NCBI RefSeq assembly: GCF_008932115.1
Contig: NZ_CP044543.1
Coordinates: 6,082,501-6,146,500 of the forward strand
Source: Bradyrhizobium betae
GTDB lineage: Bacteria; Pseudomonadota; Alphaproteobacteria; Rhizobiales; Xanthobacteraceae
Reading direction: 5' to 3'
DNA: 64,000 nucleotides
Below the pieces are notes generated by a model. The model worked only from the letters and a program-made list of their open reading frames with translations. It was not told where the DNA came from and made no database searches. The first letter of the stretch is position 1; each line of letters starts with the position of its first letter. Below, in pieces: positions 31,484 to 45,265 of this stretch. A program made the position numbers and the translations under genes.

Positions 31484-33520
31484 ATGGCGTCCAAGCCTCC
31501 CACTTCCAAGCCTCCCTCTCCCGACAAACAGAAGCTCGCTGCGGAAGAGGCGGCCGGGTCCGACGACAAGCTCGCCTCCGCCAAGCCCGACCTCGAGGAC
31601 GACGAGGACGACGAAGACGAGGAGGATGACGAGCTGGAGCTCGATGACGACGATGAGGACGAGGACCTCGTCGTCTTCACCGCGCGCGAGGCCGCCGGAG
31701 CGCTCGCGACCATCCTCGGTTTCGTCAAACCATTTCTGACCAACTACAAGCGGATACTGTCATTCGTGGCGTTCGGCGTCTTCGTCGAGACGCTGTTCAA
31801 CGTCATCATGCCGCTCAGCCTGAAGTACCTGATCGACGACGCGCTCGGCGAGGAGGATTTCCAGGCGCTGTACAAGATTCTGGGCGTGCTCGCGGTCGCC
31901 GGCATCTTCACCTCCATCGTCGCGGTCTGGTACGAGCGCTGGGACGCGCGGCTGGCCGCCTGCATCATCTCCGACGTCCGCAAGCGCCTGTTCGAGCACG
32001 TCCAGGATTTGCCGGCGGCCTATTTCGGCCGCACCAGGCGCGGTGAGATTCTGTCGCGCTTCTCCGTCGACCAGGCTGCCTTCGAAGGCTCGGTCAAGAC
32101 GTTCGCCAACAGCGCGGCGCTGCCGTTCCTCGAGTTGATCGCCGGCATCATCCTGATGGTGTTCCTGAACTGGCAGCTCGCTGCGGTCGCGCTGCTGGTG
32201 TTCCCGGTCACGCTGATCGGCCCGCGCATCCTCACGCCGAAGGCGGTGCAGGCCAATTACGAGCAGAAGCAGAACGAAAGCGCGCTGCTGGGCATGGTGC
32301 AGGAGAACGTGGCGGCGCAGGCCGTGATCAAGGCGTTCAGCCTGCAGCGCAAGATGTTCGGCTTCTTCCGCTTCCGAAACGACGAGACCCGCAACAAGAT
32401 CGCCTCGGCCACGTTCCTGTCGACCATGGTGGAGCGTACAGTCACCATCTCGGTGCTGATGCTGCACCTCGTCGTGCTCGCGATCGGCGCGTATCTGGCG
32501 ACCAAGGGCCAGATCACGATCGGCACCTTCGTCACCTTCGAGAGCGCGTTCTGGGAAGTCTCCTACAACATCGCCCACGTGATGCATTTCATCCCGGTGT
32601 CGATCTCCTCTGCCGCCGCGATCCGTCATATGCAGGAGCTGCTCGACGAGCCGACCCGCGGGGCCGATCGTCCCGGCGCGCCCGATCTGCCGCGCGTCAC
32701 CCACGACATCACCTTCGACCGCGTCACCTTCCAGTACGAAGGCAGCCAGACGCCGGTGCTGGACAATCTCAGCCTCAAGCTCGATGTCGGCAAGCGTATC
32801 GCCATCGTCGGCCCCTCGGGCTCCGGCAAGAGCACGCTGCTCAACCTGATCCTGCGGCTCTACGTGCCCGATGAGGGCCGCGTCACCATCGACGGCGTCG
32901 ATGTCCGCAAGGTGACGCTGGATTCGCTGCGCCGGAGCATGGCGGTGGTGTTCCAGGAGAACATGCTGTTCAACATGTCGATCCGCGAGAACATCCGGCT
33001 CGGCAAGGAAGGCGCGACCGACGAGGAGGTGGAGGAGGCCGCCAGGAAGGCCGAGATCCACCGCTACATCATGAGTCTGCCGCAGCGTTACGACACGCCG
33101 GTCGGCGAGCGCGGCGACACTCTGTCGGGCGGCCAGCGCCAGCGCATCGCGATCGCACGTGCGGTCATCCGCAATCCGTCCGTGCTGCTGCTCGACGAGG
33201 CGACCTCGGCGCTCGACCAGACCACGGAGGCCGCGATCAACCGCACGCTGCTCAAGGTCGCCAAGGGCCGCACCATGATCTGGTCGACCCATCGCCTGAG
33301 CTCGGTGGTCGAGATGGACGAGATCATCGTGATTTCAGGGGGCAGGGCGATCGAGCGCGGCTCCCATGCCGAGCTGCTCGCCAGGAACGGAACCTACCGC
33401 AAATTGTGGAACGACCAGACCCACCAGCCGCACGACGCGGCGGCTCAGGCCGATGACGACAGCGACGATGACGACGACGACCTCGAGGATGATGAGGACG
33501 AGGACGACGAGGAGGAGTGA
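31484..33520 (+). CDS. ABC transporter, permease/ATP-binding half-transporter with acidic ends
   Basis: A 678-residue exporter-type ABC protein with fused domains. Residues 37-61 are almost all Asp/Glu. The transmembrane domain follows (about 80-375), then the nucleotide-binding domain: Walker A GPSGSGKST at 443-451, Q-loop VVFQENMLF, signature LSGGQRQR near 547, Walker B VLLLDEATSALD near 567, and H-loop in STHRLSS. All ATPase residues are intact. The last 25 residues are again Asp/Glu with one Ser and one Leu. It probably works as a homodimer exporting a lipid, peptide or small product. It lies 132 bp after the FAD-methyltransferase fusion and converges on an FAD monooxygenase gene, overlapping it by 76 bp. 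Confidence 0.88.
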   Translation: MASKPPTSKPPSPDKQKLAAEEAAGSDDKLASAKPDLEDDEDDEDEEDDELELDDDDEDEDLVVFTAREAAGALATILGFVKPFLTNYKRILSFVAFGVFVETLFNVIMPLSLKYLIDDALGEEDFQALYKILGVLAVAGIFTSIVAVWYERWDARLAACIISDVRKRLFEHVQDLPAAYFGRTRRGEILSRFSVDQAAFEGSVKTFANSAALPFLELIAGIILMVFLNWQLAAVALLVFPVTLIGPRILTPKAVQANYEQKQNESALLGMVQENVAAQAVIKAFSLQRKMFGFFRFRNDETRNKIASATFLSTMVERTVTISVLMLHLVVLAIGAYLATKGQITIGTFVTFESAFWEVSYNIAHVMHFIPVSISSAAAIRHMQELLDEPTRGADRPGAPDLPRVTHDITFDRVTFQYEGSQTPVLDNLSLKLDVGKRIAIVGPSGSGKSTLLNLILRLYVPDEGRVTIDGVDVRKVTLDSLRRSMAVVFQENMLFNMSIRENIRLGKEGATDEEVEEAARKAEIHRYIMSLPQRYDTPVGERGDTLSGGQRQRIAIARAVIRNPSVLLLDEATSALDQTTEAAINRTLLKVAKGRTMIWSTHRLSSVVEMDEIIVISGGRAIERGSHAELLARNGTYRKLWNDQTHQPHDAAAQADDDSDDDDDDLEDDEDEDDEEE

Positions 33521-34686
33521 CCGAGGAAGTTCGGCTCGAGATCGAAGGCGCCTCCGAGCGGCCGTACGAGCCCCTGAACCGACCATGCGATGAAGCGCGC
33601 CCAGCGCTGCGCCGTCCAGTAGGGGCTGGTGCCGATCGAAACCGAGCGGAAGTCGAAAGCCTTCGCGGCCGCCCAGTCGTCGCAATCCCGCTTGACCGGA
33701 TCGGCGTAGAACGCCGCGATCTTGTCCGCGTCCATCCCGTCGGTCGCGAGCCATTGCGGGATGTAGACGCTGCAGAGCCGCTCGACGTCGGTGAAGACCT
33801 TGTCGCAGCCGGTGCCGGCGACGGGGCATGAGGTCGAGAACGCATCCCCGACCAGCACGAGGCCAGGCTGGCCGCTTGCGTCGTTCACGTAGAGATCGAC
33901 CGGGCGAATCTTCAGCTCGCCGGGGATATCGAATGCGCCGGTGATGCGCTTGAGCCGGGGCAGGGCGGCGTCCAGCGTCTCGGCGGGGGCACTGCGCAGC
34001 TCGCGCAGCCAGGGATCGTCGAAGTCGCGATAGACGAACAGATTGGCCCGCATCCGCGTGCCGATCGGAAACAGCGTGATGTAGGGGATACGGTCGCTCG
34101 GCCGCTCCGAGAAGTAGGTCAGGGCCGGGAAATCGAACGAACTCCGCCCGGCCGGGGCGATGTCGAATCCAATTGAGATCGAGTGGCAGGCGCTGATGAC
34201 GTCCCGCGCGATACCGAGCTGGTGGCGCAGGCCGACATTGAGGCCGTTGGCGAGCACGACCAGGCGGGCCGAGATGGTCTCGTCATTGGAGAGCGTGACC
34301 CTTTGCCGCTCCGGTCTTGTCTCGATCGATATCGCCTTGGCGCAGATTCGCTCGACCGTGGCAGGGATCTCGTCGCGGACCGCATTAACGAGGGAATCGT
34401 AGAGGATGTTGAACTGACGGCTCGGCGCCTTGTCGAGCAGGCGGCCGAATCGCGCGATCCAGTTCTCGCCGGCGAAGGTTGCCCGGCGCAGCACCGATTC
34501 TCCGATTCCGGTCTTCAGGAATCGCTCGACCTGGGCTTGGCCGCTGAGTTTTTCGACTCGAAAGTCCGCCGGATAGCTCTCATGCGGATCAATCAGCACC
34601 GCCGAAATGCCGGCGCGGCCGAGCATTGCGGCGGCGGTGGAACCGGACAATCCTCCGCCGATGATGGCAATGTCGGTATAGCGCAT
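33445..34686 (-). CDS. FAD-dependent monooxygenase/oxidoreductase with C-terminal poly-Ser tail
   Basis: A 413-residue flavoprotein of the PHBH/geranylgeranyl-reductase/halogenase fold. The dinucleotide motif DIAIIGGGLSGSTAAAML is at about 4-21, and the later FAD motif GLVLVGDAFSTSCPVAGTG follows the family's GD pattern. FRVEKLSGQAQVERF occupies the region after the second strand. The C-terminus after EPNFLGH is a run of Ser broken by Arg and Leu, ending SSSA. These codons are the complement of the Asp/Glu codons ending the ABC transporter gene. The natural core may end near residue 380, the rest being readthrough past a lost stop. The start at 34686 was chosen by homology; 34725 is also open. 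Substrate unknown. Confidence 0.75.
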   Translation of the reverse strand: MRYTDIAIIGGGLSGSTAAAMLGRAGISAVLIDPHESYPADFRVEKLSGQAQVERFLKTGIGESVLRRATFAGENWIARFGRLLDKAPSRQFNILYDSLVNAVRDEIPATVERICAKAISIETRPERQRVTLSNDETISARLVVLANGLNVGLRHQLGIARDVISACHSISIGFDIAPAGRSSFDFPALTYFSERPSDRIPYITLFPIGTRMRANLFVYRDFDDPWLRELRSAPAETLDAALPRLKRITGAFDIPGELKIRPVDLYVNDASGQPGLVLVGDAFSTSCPVAGTGCDKVFTDVERLCSVYIPQWLATDGMDADKIAAFYADPVKRDCDDWAAAKAFDFRSVSIGTSPYWTAQRWARFIAWSVQGLVRPLGGAFDLEPNFLGHSSSSSSSSSSSRSSSSSSLSSSA

Positions 34687-35339
34687 GGCGTGAATCTCTG
34701 CCGGAGGCGGCAGATTGCGCATCAACAGACAAGAAAGCCTTAGCGAGGGTTATAAAAGTATATTTCATCCGGGTTAAAATGAAGCGAGGTGGCGGAACTG
34801 GCGTACCGTTCCCATATACGGGGAGGCGTGATCAGTGCGGCGAACGGGCAAATTCCATAGGCGCGAGAAGCGCTTTGTGACTGTCGTTTCGCCTTGACTT
34901 GATCGATTCCCACTTATAGAAAGCGCCTCACTTAACGACAGGCGGTGAGCATCGCCAACGTCGGAACGGGCCACCTGTTGATCCCCCGGGATCGGATCCC
35001 AAGGGATCGCTGAAGACAGGCACCAACCTCGACGAATGCCGCTCAAACGCTGTCGATCATAGCTAGGCAATGCCAGTGCGATTTTAGTTCTCATGAGCTC
35101 GCTCTCTTGAGATCAAACTCGGATGCATGACCTCGGTGCGCAGGCCACGGCTCTCTGCCGATTGGCCTGAAAACTGCGGTCCTCTGTGGCGTCGTAACGC
35201 TTTCCGCTCAGTGATGGAGTGGTTGGCGCAATTTCGCTTTGTGCGGTTTGTTCCGCACGGGGCGGCCTCGTCGGGCAGGGAGCTCGAAAGAATTTGCGGG
35301 CCCGAAAGGGGCCGCGGCAGAAAAAGGGTGAAGGCCAGA
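34687..35339 (+). other. Intergenic region upstream of rpsL (str operon leader)
   Basis: 653 bp between the divergent FAD monooxygenase and rpsL genes with no convincing gene. An open frame on the minus strand (34774-35094) has no family features. The first 60 bp are AT-rich (TATAAAAGTATATTTCATCC, 34750-34769) and probably hold the monooxygenase promoter. A candidate str promoter is listed separately. Confidence 0.5.
34893..34920 (+). promoter_or_regulatory. Candidate sigma-70-type promoter for the str operon
   Basis: CTTGAC (34893-34898), 16 bp, then TATAGA (34915-34920) resembles an alphaproteobacterial housekeeping promoter, with an AT-rich spacer end. It lies about 420 bp before rpsL, so the leader would be long. 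Other promoters nearer rpsL cannot be excluded. Confidence 0.35.
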
Positions 35340-35711
35340 ATGCCGACGATCAACCAGCTGATCGCTCAACCGCGGGAAGTGCAGAAGTCGCGCAAGAAGG
35401 TGCCGGCGCTGCAGCAGTCGCCGCAGAAGCGTGGTGTTTGCACGCGCGTCTACACCACGACCCCGAAGAAGCCGAACTCGGCGCTTCGTAAGGTTGCCAA
35501 GGTGCGCCTGACCAACGGCTTCGAGGTGATCGGTTACATCCCCGGCGAGGGCCATAACCTCCAGGAGCACTCGGTGGTCATGATCCGCGGCGGCCGCGTC
35601 AAGGATTTGCCCGGCGTGCGCTACCACATCCTCCGCGGCGTTCTGGATACCCAGGGCGTCAAGAACCGTAAGCAGCGTCGTTCGAAGTACGGCGCCAAGC
35701 GTCCGAAGTAA
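35340..35711 (+). CDS. rpsL: 30S ribosomal protein S12
   Basis: S12, 123 residues. The decoding-site loop [14 protein letters not shown] contains Lys43, and [10 protein letters not shown] contains Lys88 and Asp89, the wild-type residues at the streptomycin-resistance positions. The ATG at 35340 starts MPTINQL as in all S12; the frame is open back to 35127 but without family sequence. GGGTGAAGG provides a ribosome-binding site. It is the first gene of the str operon, 15 bp before rpsG. Confidence 0.98.
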   Translation: MPTINQLIAQPREVQKSRKKVPALQQSPQKRGVCTRVYTTTPKKPNSALRKVAKVRLTNGFEVIGYIPGEGHNLQEHSVVMIRGGRVKDLPGVRYHILRGVLDTQGVKNRKQRRSKYGAKRPK

Positions 35712-36197
<486 letters not shown>

Positions 36198-36230
36198 CGG
36201 CGACACACTCGGACTCGCAAGGAACGACCC

Positions 36231-38303
<2,073 letters not shown>

Positions 38304-38343
38304 TTGTCGTCGGTCTAGAGCTGACGATTGAACGGAGAGTCAA

Positions 38344-39534
<1,191 letters not shown>

Positions 39535-39550
39535 TCACGCGACAGGGAAT

Positions 39551-39600
39551 GGCGAGTGGCGAATGGATGAAATCCATTCGCTGTTCGCTACTCGCCACTC
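39551..39600 (+). repeat. Nested hairpin between tuf and rpsJ
   Basis: CGAATGGAT-GAA-ATCCATTCG (39560-39580) is a perfect 9-bp inner stem. GAGTGGCG (39554-39561) and CGCCACTC (39593-39600) form an outer pair, with an imperfect echo (TTCGCTACTCG) between. It fills most of the tuf-rpsJ spacer. It may be a short dispersed palindrome or a regulator of S10 operon expression. Confidence 0.6.
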
Positions 39601-39618
39601 ACTAAGAAAGACACGGCA

Positions 39619-39927
39619 ATGAACGGCCAAAACATTCGTATCCGTCTCAAGGCGTTCGACCATCGTATCCTCGATACGTCGACCCGCGAGATCGTGAACA
39701 CGGCGAAGCGCACCGGCGCGCAGGTCCGCGGACCCATTCCGCTGCCCACCCGCATCGAGAAGTTCACCGTCAACCGTTCGCCTCACGTCGACAAGAAGAG
39801 CCGCGAGCAGTTCGAGATGCGCACCCACAAGCGCCTGCTCGATATCGTCGATCCGACCCCGCAGACTGTCGATGCTTTGATGAAGCTCGACCTGGCCGCC
39901 GGTGTCGACGTCGAGATCAAGCTCTAA
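39619..39927 (+). CDS. rpsJ: 30S ribosomal protein S10 (NusE)
   Basis: S10, 102 residues. It opens [19 protein letters not shown] and carries the signature [20 protein letters not shown]. It has a structural role in the 30S head and is NusE, the partner of NusB and NusG. It is the first gene of the S10 operon, here directly downstream of tuf as in alphaproteobacteria, 54 bp before rplC. Confidence 0.98.
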
Positions 39928-39981
39928 GATTTTTGGATCACGTTCGCGACTTTGCGGACAGAAAGAACAGGAAGCACGCCG

Positions 39982-40695
39982 ATGCGCTCCGGAGTGATCG
40001 CACAAAAGGTCGGGATGACGCGGGTCTTTACGGAGGCCGGCGAACATATCCCAGTGACCGTGCTGAAGCTCGGCAATTGCCAGGTCGTAGGCCACCGCAC
40101 TGAAGAGAAGAACGGTTACGTCGCGCTCCAGCTTGGTTCTGGCAGCCGCAAGACCGTTTACCTGCCCAAGGCCGAGCGCGGTCAGTTCGCGGTCGCCAAA
40201 GTCGAGCCGAAGCGGCAGGTCGAGGAATTCCGCGTCTCCGCGGATGCCATGATCCCCGTTGGCGCCGAGATCCTCGCCGATCACTTCGTCGTCGGCCAGT
40301 TCGTCGACGTCACCGGCACCTCGGTTGGTAAGGGCTTCGCCGGCGGCATGAAGCGCTGGAACTTCGGCGGTCTTCGCGCCACGCACGGTGTGTCGGTGTC
40401 GCACCGTTCGATCGGTTCGACCGGTGGTCGTCAGGACCCCGGCAAGACCTGGAAGAACAAGAAGATGCCCGGCCACATGGGTGTCGACCGCATCACCACG
40501 CTCAACCTTCGAGTCGTTCAGCTCGATGTCGAGCGCGGCCTGATCCTCGTCGAAGGCGCCGTTCCCGGCTCCAAGGGCGGCTGGATCCGTGTGCGCGACG
40601 CCGTCAAGAAGCCGCTGCCGAAGGAAGCTCCGAAGCCCGGCAAGTTCAAGGTTGCTGGCGACGCGGAAGCCGCCCCGGCTGCGCAGGAGGCGTGA
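39982..40695 (+). CDS. rplC: 50S ribosomal protein L3
   Basis: L3, 237 residues. The start [16 protein letters not shown] is at 39982 with AGGAAG upstream; the frame extends to 39952 without family sequence. The conserved central loop that reaches toward the peptidyl transferase centre contains KRWNFGG and [18 protein letters not shown]. The C-terminus is an Ala/Pro-rich extension of about 20 residues, common in rhizobia. It is one base from rplD. Confidence 0.98.
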   Translation: MRSGVIAQKVGMTRVFTEAGEHIPVTVLKLGNCQVVGHRTEEKNGYVALQLGSGSRKTVYLPKAERGQFAVAKVEPKRQVEEFRVSADAMIPVGAEILADHFVVGQFVDVTGTSVGKGFAGGMKRWNFGGLRATHGVSVSHRSIGSTGGRQDPGKTWKNKKMPGHMGVDRITTLNLRVVQLDVERGLILVEGAVPGSKGGWIRVRDAVKKPLPKEAPKPGKFKVAGDAEAAPAAQEA

Positions 40696-40696
40696 G

Positions 40697-41317
40697 ATGG
40701 AATTGAAGGTCACGACCCTCGAAGGTAAGGAAGCCGGCTCCGTCCAGCTTTCCGACGCCATTTTCGGCCTCGAGCCGCGCCAGGACATCATTGCGCGTTG
40801 CGTGCAGTGGCAGCTCAACAAGCGTCAGGCCGGCACCCACAAGGCCAAGGGCCGCGCCGAGATCTGGCGTACCGGCAAGAAGATGTACAAGCAGAAGGGC
40901 ACCGGCGGTGCTCGTCACGGCTCGGCCCGCGTGCCGCAGTTCCGCGGCGGCGGTCGTGCCTTCGGACCGGTGGTGCGTTCGCACGCCACCGACCTGCCGA
41001 AGAAGGTCCGCGCGCTTGCTCTCAAGCATGCGCTGTCGGCCAAGGCCAAGGACGGCGATCTGCTGGTGATCGACAAGGCCGCGCTGGAAGCTGCCAAGAC
41101 CAAGGCGCTGCTCGGTCATTTCTCGGGCCTCGGCTTGACCAACGCGCTGATCATCGATGGTGCCGAGCTCAACAACGGCTTTGCCGCTGCGGCCCGCAAC
41201 ATCCCGAACATGGACGTGCTGCCGATCCAGGGCATCAACGTCTATGACATCCTGCGCCGTCGGAAGCTTGTTCTGACCAAGGCCGCCATCGATGCGCTGG
41301 AGGCGCGCTTCAAATGA
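40697..41317 (+). CDS. rplD: 50S ribosomal protein L4
   Basis: L4, 206 residues. The start [16 protein letters not shown] at 40697 lies one base after the rplC stop, with GCAGGAGG as ribosome-binding site. The extended loop with [18 protein letters not shown] lines the exit tunnel. In E. coli L4 represses the S10 operon by attenuation; no such leader could be identified here. It overlaps rplW by 4 bp. Confidence 0.98.
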   Translation: MELKVTTLEGKEAGSVQLSDAIFGLEPRQDIIARCVQWQLNKRQAGTHKAKGRAEIWRTGKKMYKQKGTGGARHGSARVPQFRGGGRAFGPVVRSHATDLPKKVRALALKHALSAKAKDGDLLVIDKAALEAAKTKALLGHFSGLGLTNALIIDGAELNNGFAAAARNIPNMDVLPIQGINVYDILRRRKLVLTKAAIDALEARFK

Positions 41318-41616
41318 CGAAGAACATCGAGCCTCGCCATTACGACGTGATCGTCGCTCCTGTCGTCACCGAAAAGGCGACGCTGGCGTCCGAGCACAAC
41401 AAGGTCCTGTTCAAGGTGGCCGCGAAGGCGACCAAGCCGCAGATCAAGGAAGCGATCGAGAAGCTCTTCGACGTCAAGGTCAAGAGCGTCAACACGCTGG
41501 TCCGCAAGGGCAAGACCAAGGTCTTCCGCGGCAATCTCGGCTCGCAGTCGAACACCAAGCGCGCGATCGTGACCCTCGAAGAGGGCCACAGGATCGACGT
41601 CACCACCGGTCTGTAA
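41314..41616 (+). CDS. rplW: 50S ribosomal protein L23
   Basis: L23, 100 residues. It lies at the exit-tunnel opening and docks trigger factor and SRP. It carries the family's [18 protein letters not shown] start and [10 protein letters not shown] loop. ATGA overlap with rplD implies translational coupling. It is followed by rplB after 12 bp. Confidence 0.97.
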   Translation: MTKNIEPRHYDVIVAPVVTEKATLASEHNKVLFKVAAKATKPQIKEAIEKLFDVKVKSVNTLVRKGKTKVFRGNLGSQSNTKRAIVTLEEGHRIDVTTGL

Positions 41617-41628
41617 GGTCGTACGACG

Positions 41629-42462
41629 ATGGCACTGAAGACATTCAATCCCACGACGCCGGGCCAGCGCCAGCTGGTCATGGTCGATCGTTCGGCCCTG
41701 TACAAGGGCAAGCCGGTCAAGGCGCTCACCGAAGGCAAGCACTCTTCGGGCGGTCGCAACAACACCGGTCGCATCACCGTGCGCTTCCGCGGCGGCGGTC
41801 ACAAGCGGACGCTGCGTATCGTCGACTTCAAGCGCGACAAGGTCGATGCGCCCGCGACGGTCGAGCGGCTGGAATACGATCCGAACCGGACTGCGTTCAT
41901 CGCGCTGGTGAAGTACGAGGACGGCACCCAGGCCTATATCCTGGCGCCGCAGCGCCTGGCCGTCGGTGACTCCGTCGTCGCCGGCAACTATGTCGACGTG
42001 AAGCCGGGCAACGTCATGCCGCTCGGCAACATGCCGGTCGGCACGATCATCCACAACATCGAGGTCAAGATCGGGAAGGGCGGCCAGCTCGCCCGTTCCG
42101 CAGGCACCTACGCCCAGCTCGTCGGCCGCGACCACGACTACGTCATCATCCGTTTGAACTCGGGCGAGCAGCGCCTGGTGCACGGACGTTGCCGCGGCAC
42201 GATCGGCGCGGTGTCGAACCCGGATCACATGAACACCTCGATCGGCAAGGCCGGTCGCGCCCGTTGGCTGGGTCGCAAACCGCATAACCGCGGCGTCTCG
42301 ATGAACCCGATCGACCATCCGCACGGCGGTGGTGAAGGTCGTACCTCGGGCGGTCGCCACCCGGTCACTCCGTGGGGCAAGCCGACCAAGGGCAAGAAGA
42401 CCCGCAGCAACAAGTCGACCAACAAATTCATTCTCCTAAGCCGCCACAAGCGGAAGAAGTAA
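41629..42462 (+). CDS. rplB: 50S ribosomal protein L2
   Basis: L2, 277 residues. The C-terminal signature [16 protein letters not shown] includes the conserved His near the peptidyl transferase centre. The N-terminus [16 protein letters not shown] is standard. It is essential for subunit joining. It lies between rplW and rpsS with 12-bp spacers on both sides. Confidence 0.98.
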   Translation: MALKTFNPTTPGQRQLVMVDRSALYKGKPVKALTEGKHSSGGRNNTGRITVRFRGGGHKRTLRIVDFKRDKVDAPATVERLEYDPNRTAFIALVKYEDGTQAYILAPQRLAVGDSVVAGNYVDVKPGNVMPLGNMPVGTIIHNIEVKIGKGGQLARSAGTYAQLVGRDHDYVIIRLNSGEQRLVHGRCRGTIGAVSNPDHMNTSIGKAGRARWLGRKPHNRGVSMNPIDHPHGGGEGRTSGGRHPVTPWGKPTKGKKTRSNKSTNKFILLSRHKRKK

Positions 42463-42474
42463 GGAACGACGGAC

Positions 42475-42753
42475 ATGGTTCGTTCAGTCTGGAAAGGCCC
42501 GTTCGTCGAGGGTTCTCTGCTCAAGAAGGCAGATGCCGCCCGCGCGTCCGGCCGTCACGACGTCATCAAGATCTGGAGCCGTCGTTCGACGATCCTGCCG
42601 CAGTTCGTCGGTCTGACCTTCGGTGTCTACAATGGTCAGAAGCACGTCCCGGTGGCCGTCAACGAGGAAATGGTCGGTCACAAGTTCGGCGAGTTCTCGC
42701 CGACCCGGACCTTCCATGGCCACTCCGGGGACAAGAAAGCCAAGAAGGCTTGA
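42475..42753 (+). CDS. rpsS: 30S ribosomal protein S19
   Basis: S19, 92 residues. It begins [16 protein letters not shown] and contains the signature [19 protein letters not shown] and, near the end, [12 protein letters not shown]. It sits in the 30S head next to S13. It is in the S10 operon, 10 bp before rplV. Confidence 0.98.
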   Translation: MVRSVWKGPFVEGSLLKKADAARASGRHDVIKIWSRRSTILPQFVGLTFGVYNGQKHVPVAVNEEMVGHKFGEFSPTRTFHGHSGDKKAKKA

Positions 42754-42763
42754 GGATTAAACG

Positions 42764-43150
42764 ATGAGCAAACCTAAGCGCGAACGGAGCCTCGCCGAGA
42801 ACGAGGCCAAGGCGGTCGCCCGGATGCTGCGGGTGAGCCCGCAGAAGCTCAATCTGGTCGCCCAGCTCATTCGCGGCCGGAAGGCAGCTGCTGCGCTCGC
42901 CGACCTGCAGTTTTCGCGCAAGCGGATCGCGGTCGACGTGAAGAAGTGCCTGGAATCGGCTATCGCCAACGCCGAGAACAACCACGACCTCGACGTCGAC
43001 GATCTCGTCGTGGCGCAGGCCTTCGTCGGCAACGGTCTCGTGATGAAGCGCTTTGCCGCCCGTGGCCGTGGCCGTTCGGGTCGCGTCTACAAACCATTTT
43101 CGCAGCTGACGATCATCGTTCGTCAGGTCGAAGCCGAAGCAGCGGCCTAA
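42764..43150 (+). CDS. rplV: 50S ribosomal protein L22
   Basis: L22, 128 residues. The conserved start region has [20 protein letters not shown], and the beta-hairpin that reaches into the exit tunnel is [20 protein letters not shown]. Macrolide-resistance changes occur in that loop; nothing unusual is seen. It is 18 bp before rpsC. Confidence 0.97.
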
Positions 43151-43168
43151 GGGACGCAGGAGCACACG

Positions 43169-43894
<726 letters not shown>

Positions 43895-43924
43895 GCTGCA
43901 CCAAGAATTTGAGGGCTTAAAGCC

Positions 43925-44338
43925 ATGATGCAACCTAAGAAAACGAAGTTCCGGAAGGCGCATAAGGGCCGTATCCACGGCGTTGCGTCCTCGGGCGCGA
44001 CGTTGGCGTTCGGCCAGTTCGGCCTGAAGGCGACCGAGCCTGAGCGCGTCACTGCGCGCCAGATCGAAGCCGCTCGCCGCGCGCTGACCCGTCACATGAA
44101 GCGCGCCGGCCGCGTCTGGATCCGCGTGTTCCCCGACGTTCCGGTGTCGAAGAAGCCCGCCGAAGTCCGCATGGGCTCCGGCAAGGGTTCGCCGGAACTG
44201 TGGGTCGCGCGCGTCAAGCCGGGCCGGGTGCTGTTCGAGATCGACGGTGTCAACACCCAGACGGCGCGTGAAGCTCTGACCCTGGCGGCCGCCAAGCTGC
44301 CGATCAAGACGCGCTTCGTCGAGCGCATTGCGGAGTAA
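43925..44338 (+). CDS. rplP: 50S ribosomal protein L16
   Basis: L16, 137 residues. It carries [16 protein letters not shown] and the signature [20 protein letters not shown], followed by [15 protein letters not shown]. The next ATG (43928) is an equally possible start. L16 helps position tRNA at the A site. It is 5 bp before rpmC. Confidence 0.98.
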   Translation: MMQPKKTKFRKAHKGRIHGVASSGATLAFGQFGLKATEPERVTARQIEAARRALTRHMKRAGRVWIRVFPDVPVSKKPAEVRMGSGKGSPELWVARVKPGRVLFEIDGVNTQTAREALTLAAAKLPIKTRFVERIAE

Positions 44339-44343
44339 TGGCC

Positions 44344-44550
44344 ATGGCCCAGATGAAGATCGAAGACATCCGCGCGATGAGCCCCGACCAGCAGGATGAC
44401 GCCATCCTGAACCTGAAGAAGGAGCGCTTCAACCTGCGCTTCCAGCGCGCCACCGGGCAGCTCGAGAACACCTCGCGCCTGCGCGAGGCTCGCCGCGACA
44501 TCGCCCGCATCAAGACCATCGCCGCGCAGAAGCGCGCGAAAGAGAAGTAA
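44344..44550 (+). CDS. rpmC: 50S ribosomal protein L29
   Basis: L29, 68 residues. GGAG lies 8 bases before the ATG at 44344, so this start is preferred over 44338, which overlaps the rplP stop. [21 protein letters not shown] is the family core. It sits near the exit tunnel beside L23. It is 13 bp before rpsQ. Confidence 0.96.
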   Translation: MAQMKIEDIRAMSPDQQDDAILNLKKERFNLRFQRATGQLENTSRLREARRDIARIKTIAAQKRAKEK

Positions 44551-44563
44551 GGGGCTCACGAAT

Positions 44564-44812
44564 ATGCCGAAACGTACTTTGCAAGGCGTGGTCGTCAGCG
44601 ACAAGCAGGCCAAGACCATCGTGGTGCGCGTCGATCGCCGCTTCACGCATCCGATCTACAAGAAGACGATCCGCCGTTCGAAGAACTATCACGCGCACGA
44701 CGAGAGCAACGAGTTCAAGCCGGGCGACGTGGTGTGGATCGAGGAATCGAAGCCGATTTCGAAGTTGAAGCGCTGGGTCGTGATCCGGGGCGAACACAAG
44801 AAAAGCGCCTGA
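44564..44812 (+). CDS. rpsQ: 30S ribosomal protein S17
   Basis: S17, 82 residues. It starts [21 protein letters not shown] and contains the family's [18 protein letters not shown]. It is a primary 16S rRNA-binding protein and the last gene of the S10 group; the 84-bp spacer with hairpins before rplN marks the old S10/spc boundary. Confidence 0.97.
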   Translation: MPKRTLQGVVVSDKQAKTIVVRVDRRFTHPIYKKTIRRSKNYHAHDESNEFKPGDVVWIEESKPISKLKRWVVIRGEHKKSA

Positions 44813-44815
44813 TCT

Positions 44816-44870
44816 GTTGGCTTTAGCCGACTGACTTCAGGGAAATGTTGAGCGCCGGCTGGGCTGGCGC
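44816..44870 (+). other. Two hairpins at the S10/spc junction
   Basis: GTTGGC-TTTA-GCCGAC (44816-44831, one G-U) and a GCGCCGGC/GCTGGCGC stem (44852-44870) lie in the 84-bp rpsQ-rplN spacer. No U-tract follows, so read-through is likely; differential mRNA processing is possible. Confidence 0.45.
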
Positions 44871-44896
44871 AAGAGAGAAGAGGACGAGGTGCATCA

Positions 44897-45265
44897 ATGA
44901 TTCAGATGCAGACCAACCTCGACGTGGCCGACAATTCTGGCGCACGCCGTGTCATGTGTATCAAGGTGCTCGGAGGCTCCAAGCGCCGCTACGCCACGAT
45001 CGGCGACATCATCGTCGTCTCGATCAAGGAAGCGATTCCGCGTGGCAAGGTGAAGAAGGGCGACGTGATGAAGGCCGTCGTGGTGCGCGTCCGCAAGGAC
45101 ATCCGCCGCGCCGACGGTTCGGTCATCCGCTTCGACCGCAACGCCGCCGTCCTGATCAACAATCAGTCCGAGCCGGTCGGCACCCGTATCTTCGGGCCCG
45201 TGCCGCGCGAGCTGCGCGCCAAGAACCACATGAAGATCATTTCGCTCGCGCCGGAGGTGCTGTGA
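44897..45265 (+). CDS. rplN: 50S ribosomal protein L14
   Basis: L14, 122 residues. It begins [20 protein letters not shown] and contains [22 protein letters not shown]. It lies at the subunit interface (bridges B5 and B8). It is the first gene of the spc group; the stop overlaps the rplX ATG by one base. Confidence 0.98.
   Translation: MIQMQTNLDVADNSGARRVMCIKVLGGSKRRYATIGDIIVVSIKEAIPRGKVKKGDVMKAVVVRVRKDIRRADGSVIRFDRNAAVLINNQSEPVGTRIFGPVPRELRAKNHMKIISLAPEVL

Noticed and set aside
31432..31743. Antisense frame opposite the ABC transporter N-terminus giving a poly-Ser protein
   Set aside because: It is only the complement of the acidic codon run and has no other coding signal; the similar stretch at 33445-33520 differs because it extends a real gene.
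34774..35094. Minus-strand 106-codon frame in the rpsL upstream region
   Set aside because: No ribosome-binding site, no family resemblance and unusual composition; the region is better explained as promoter and leader.
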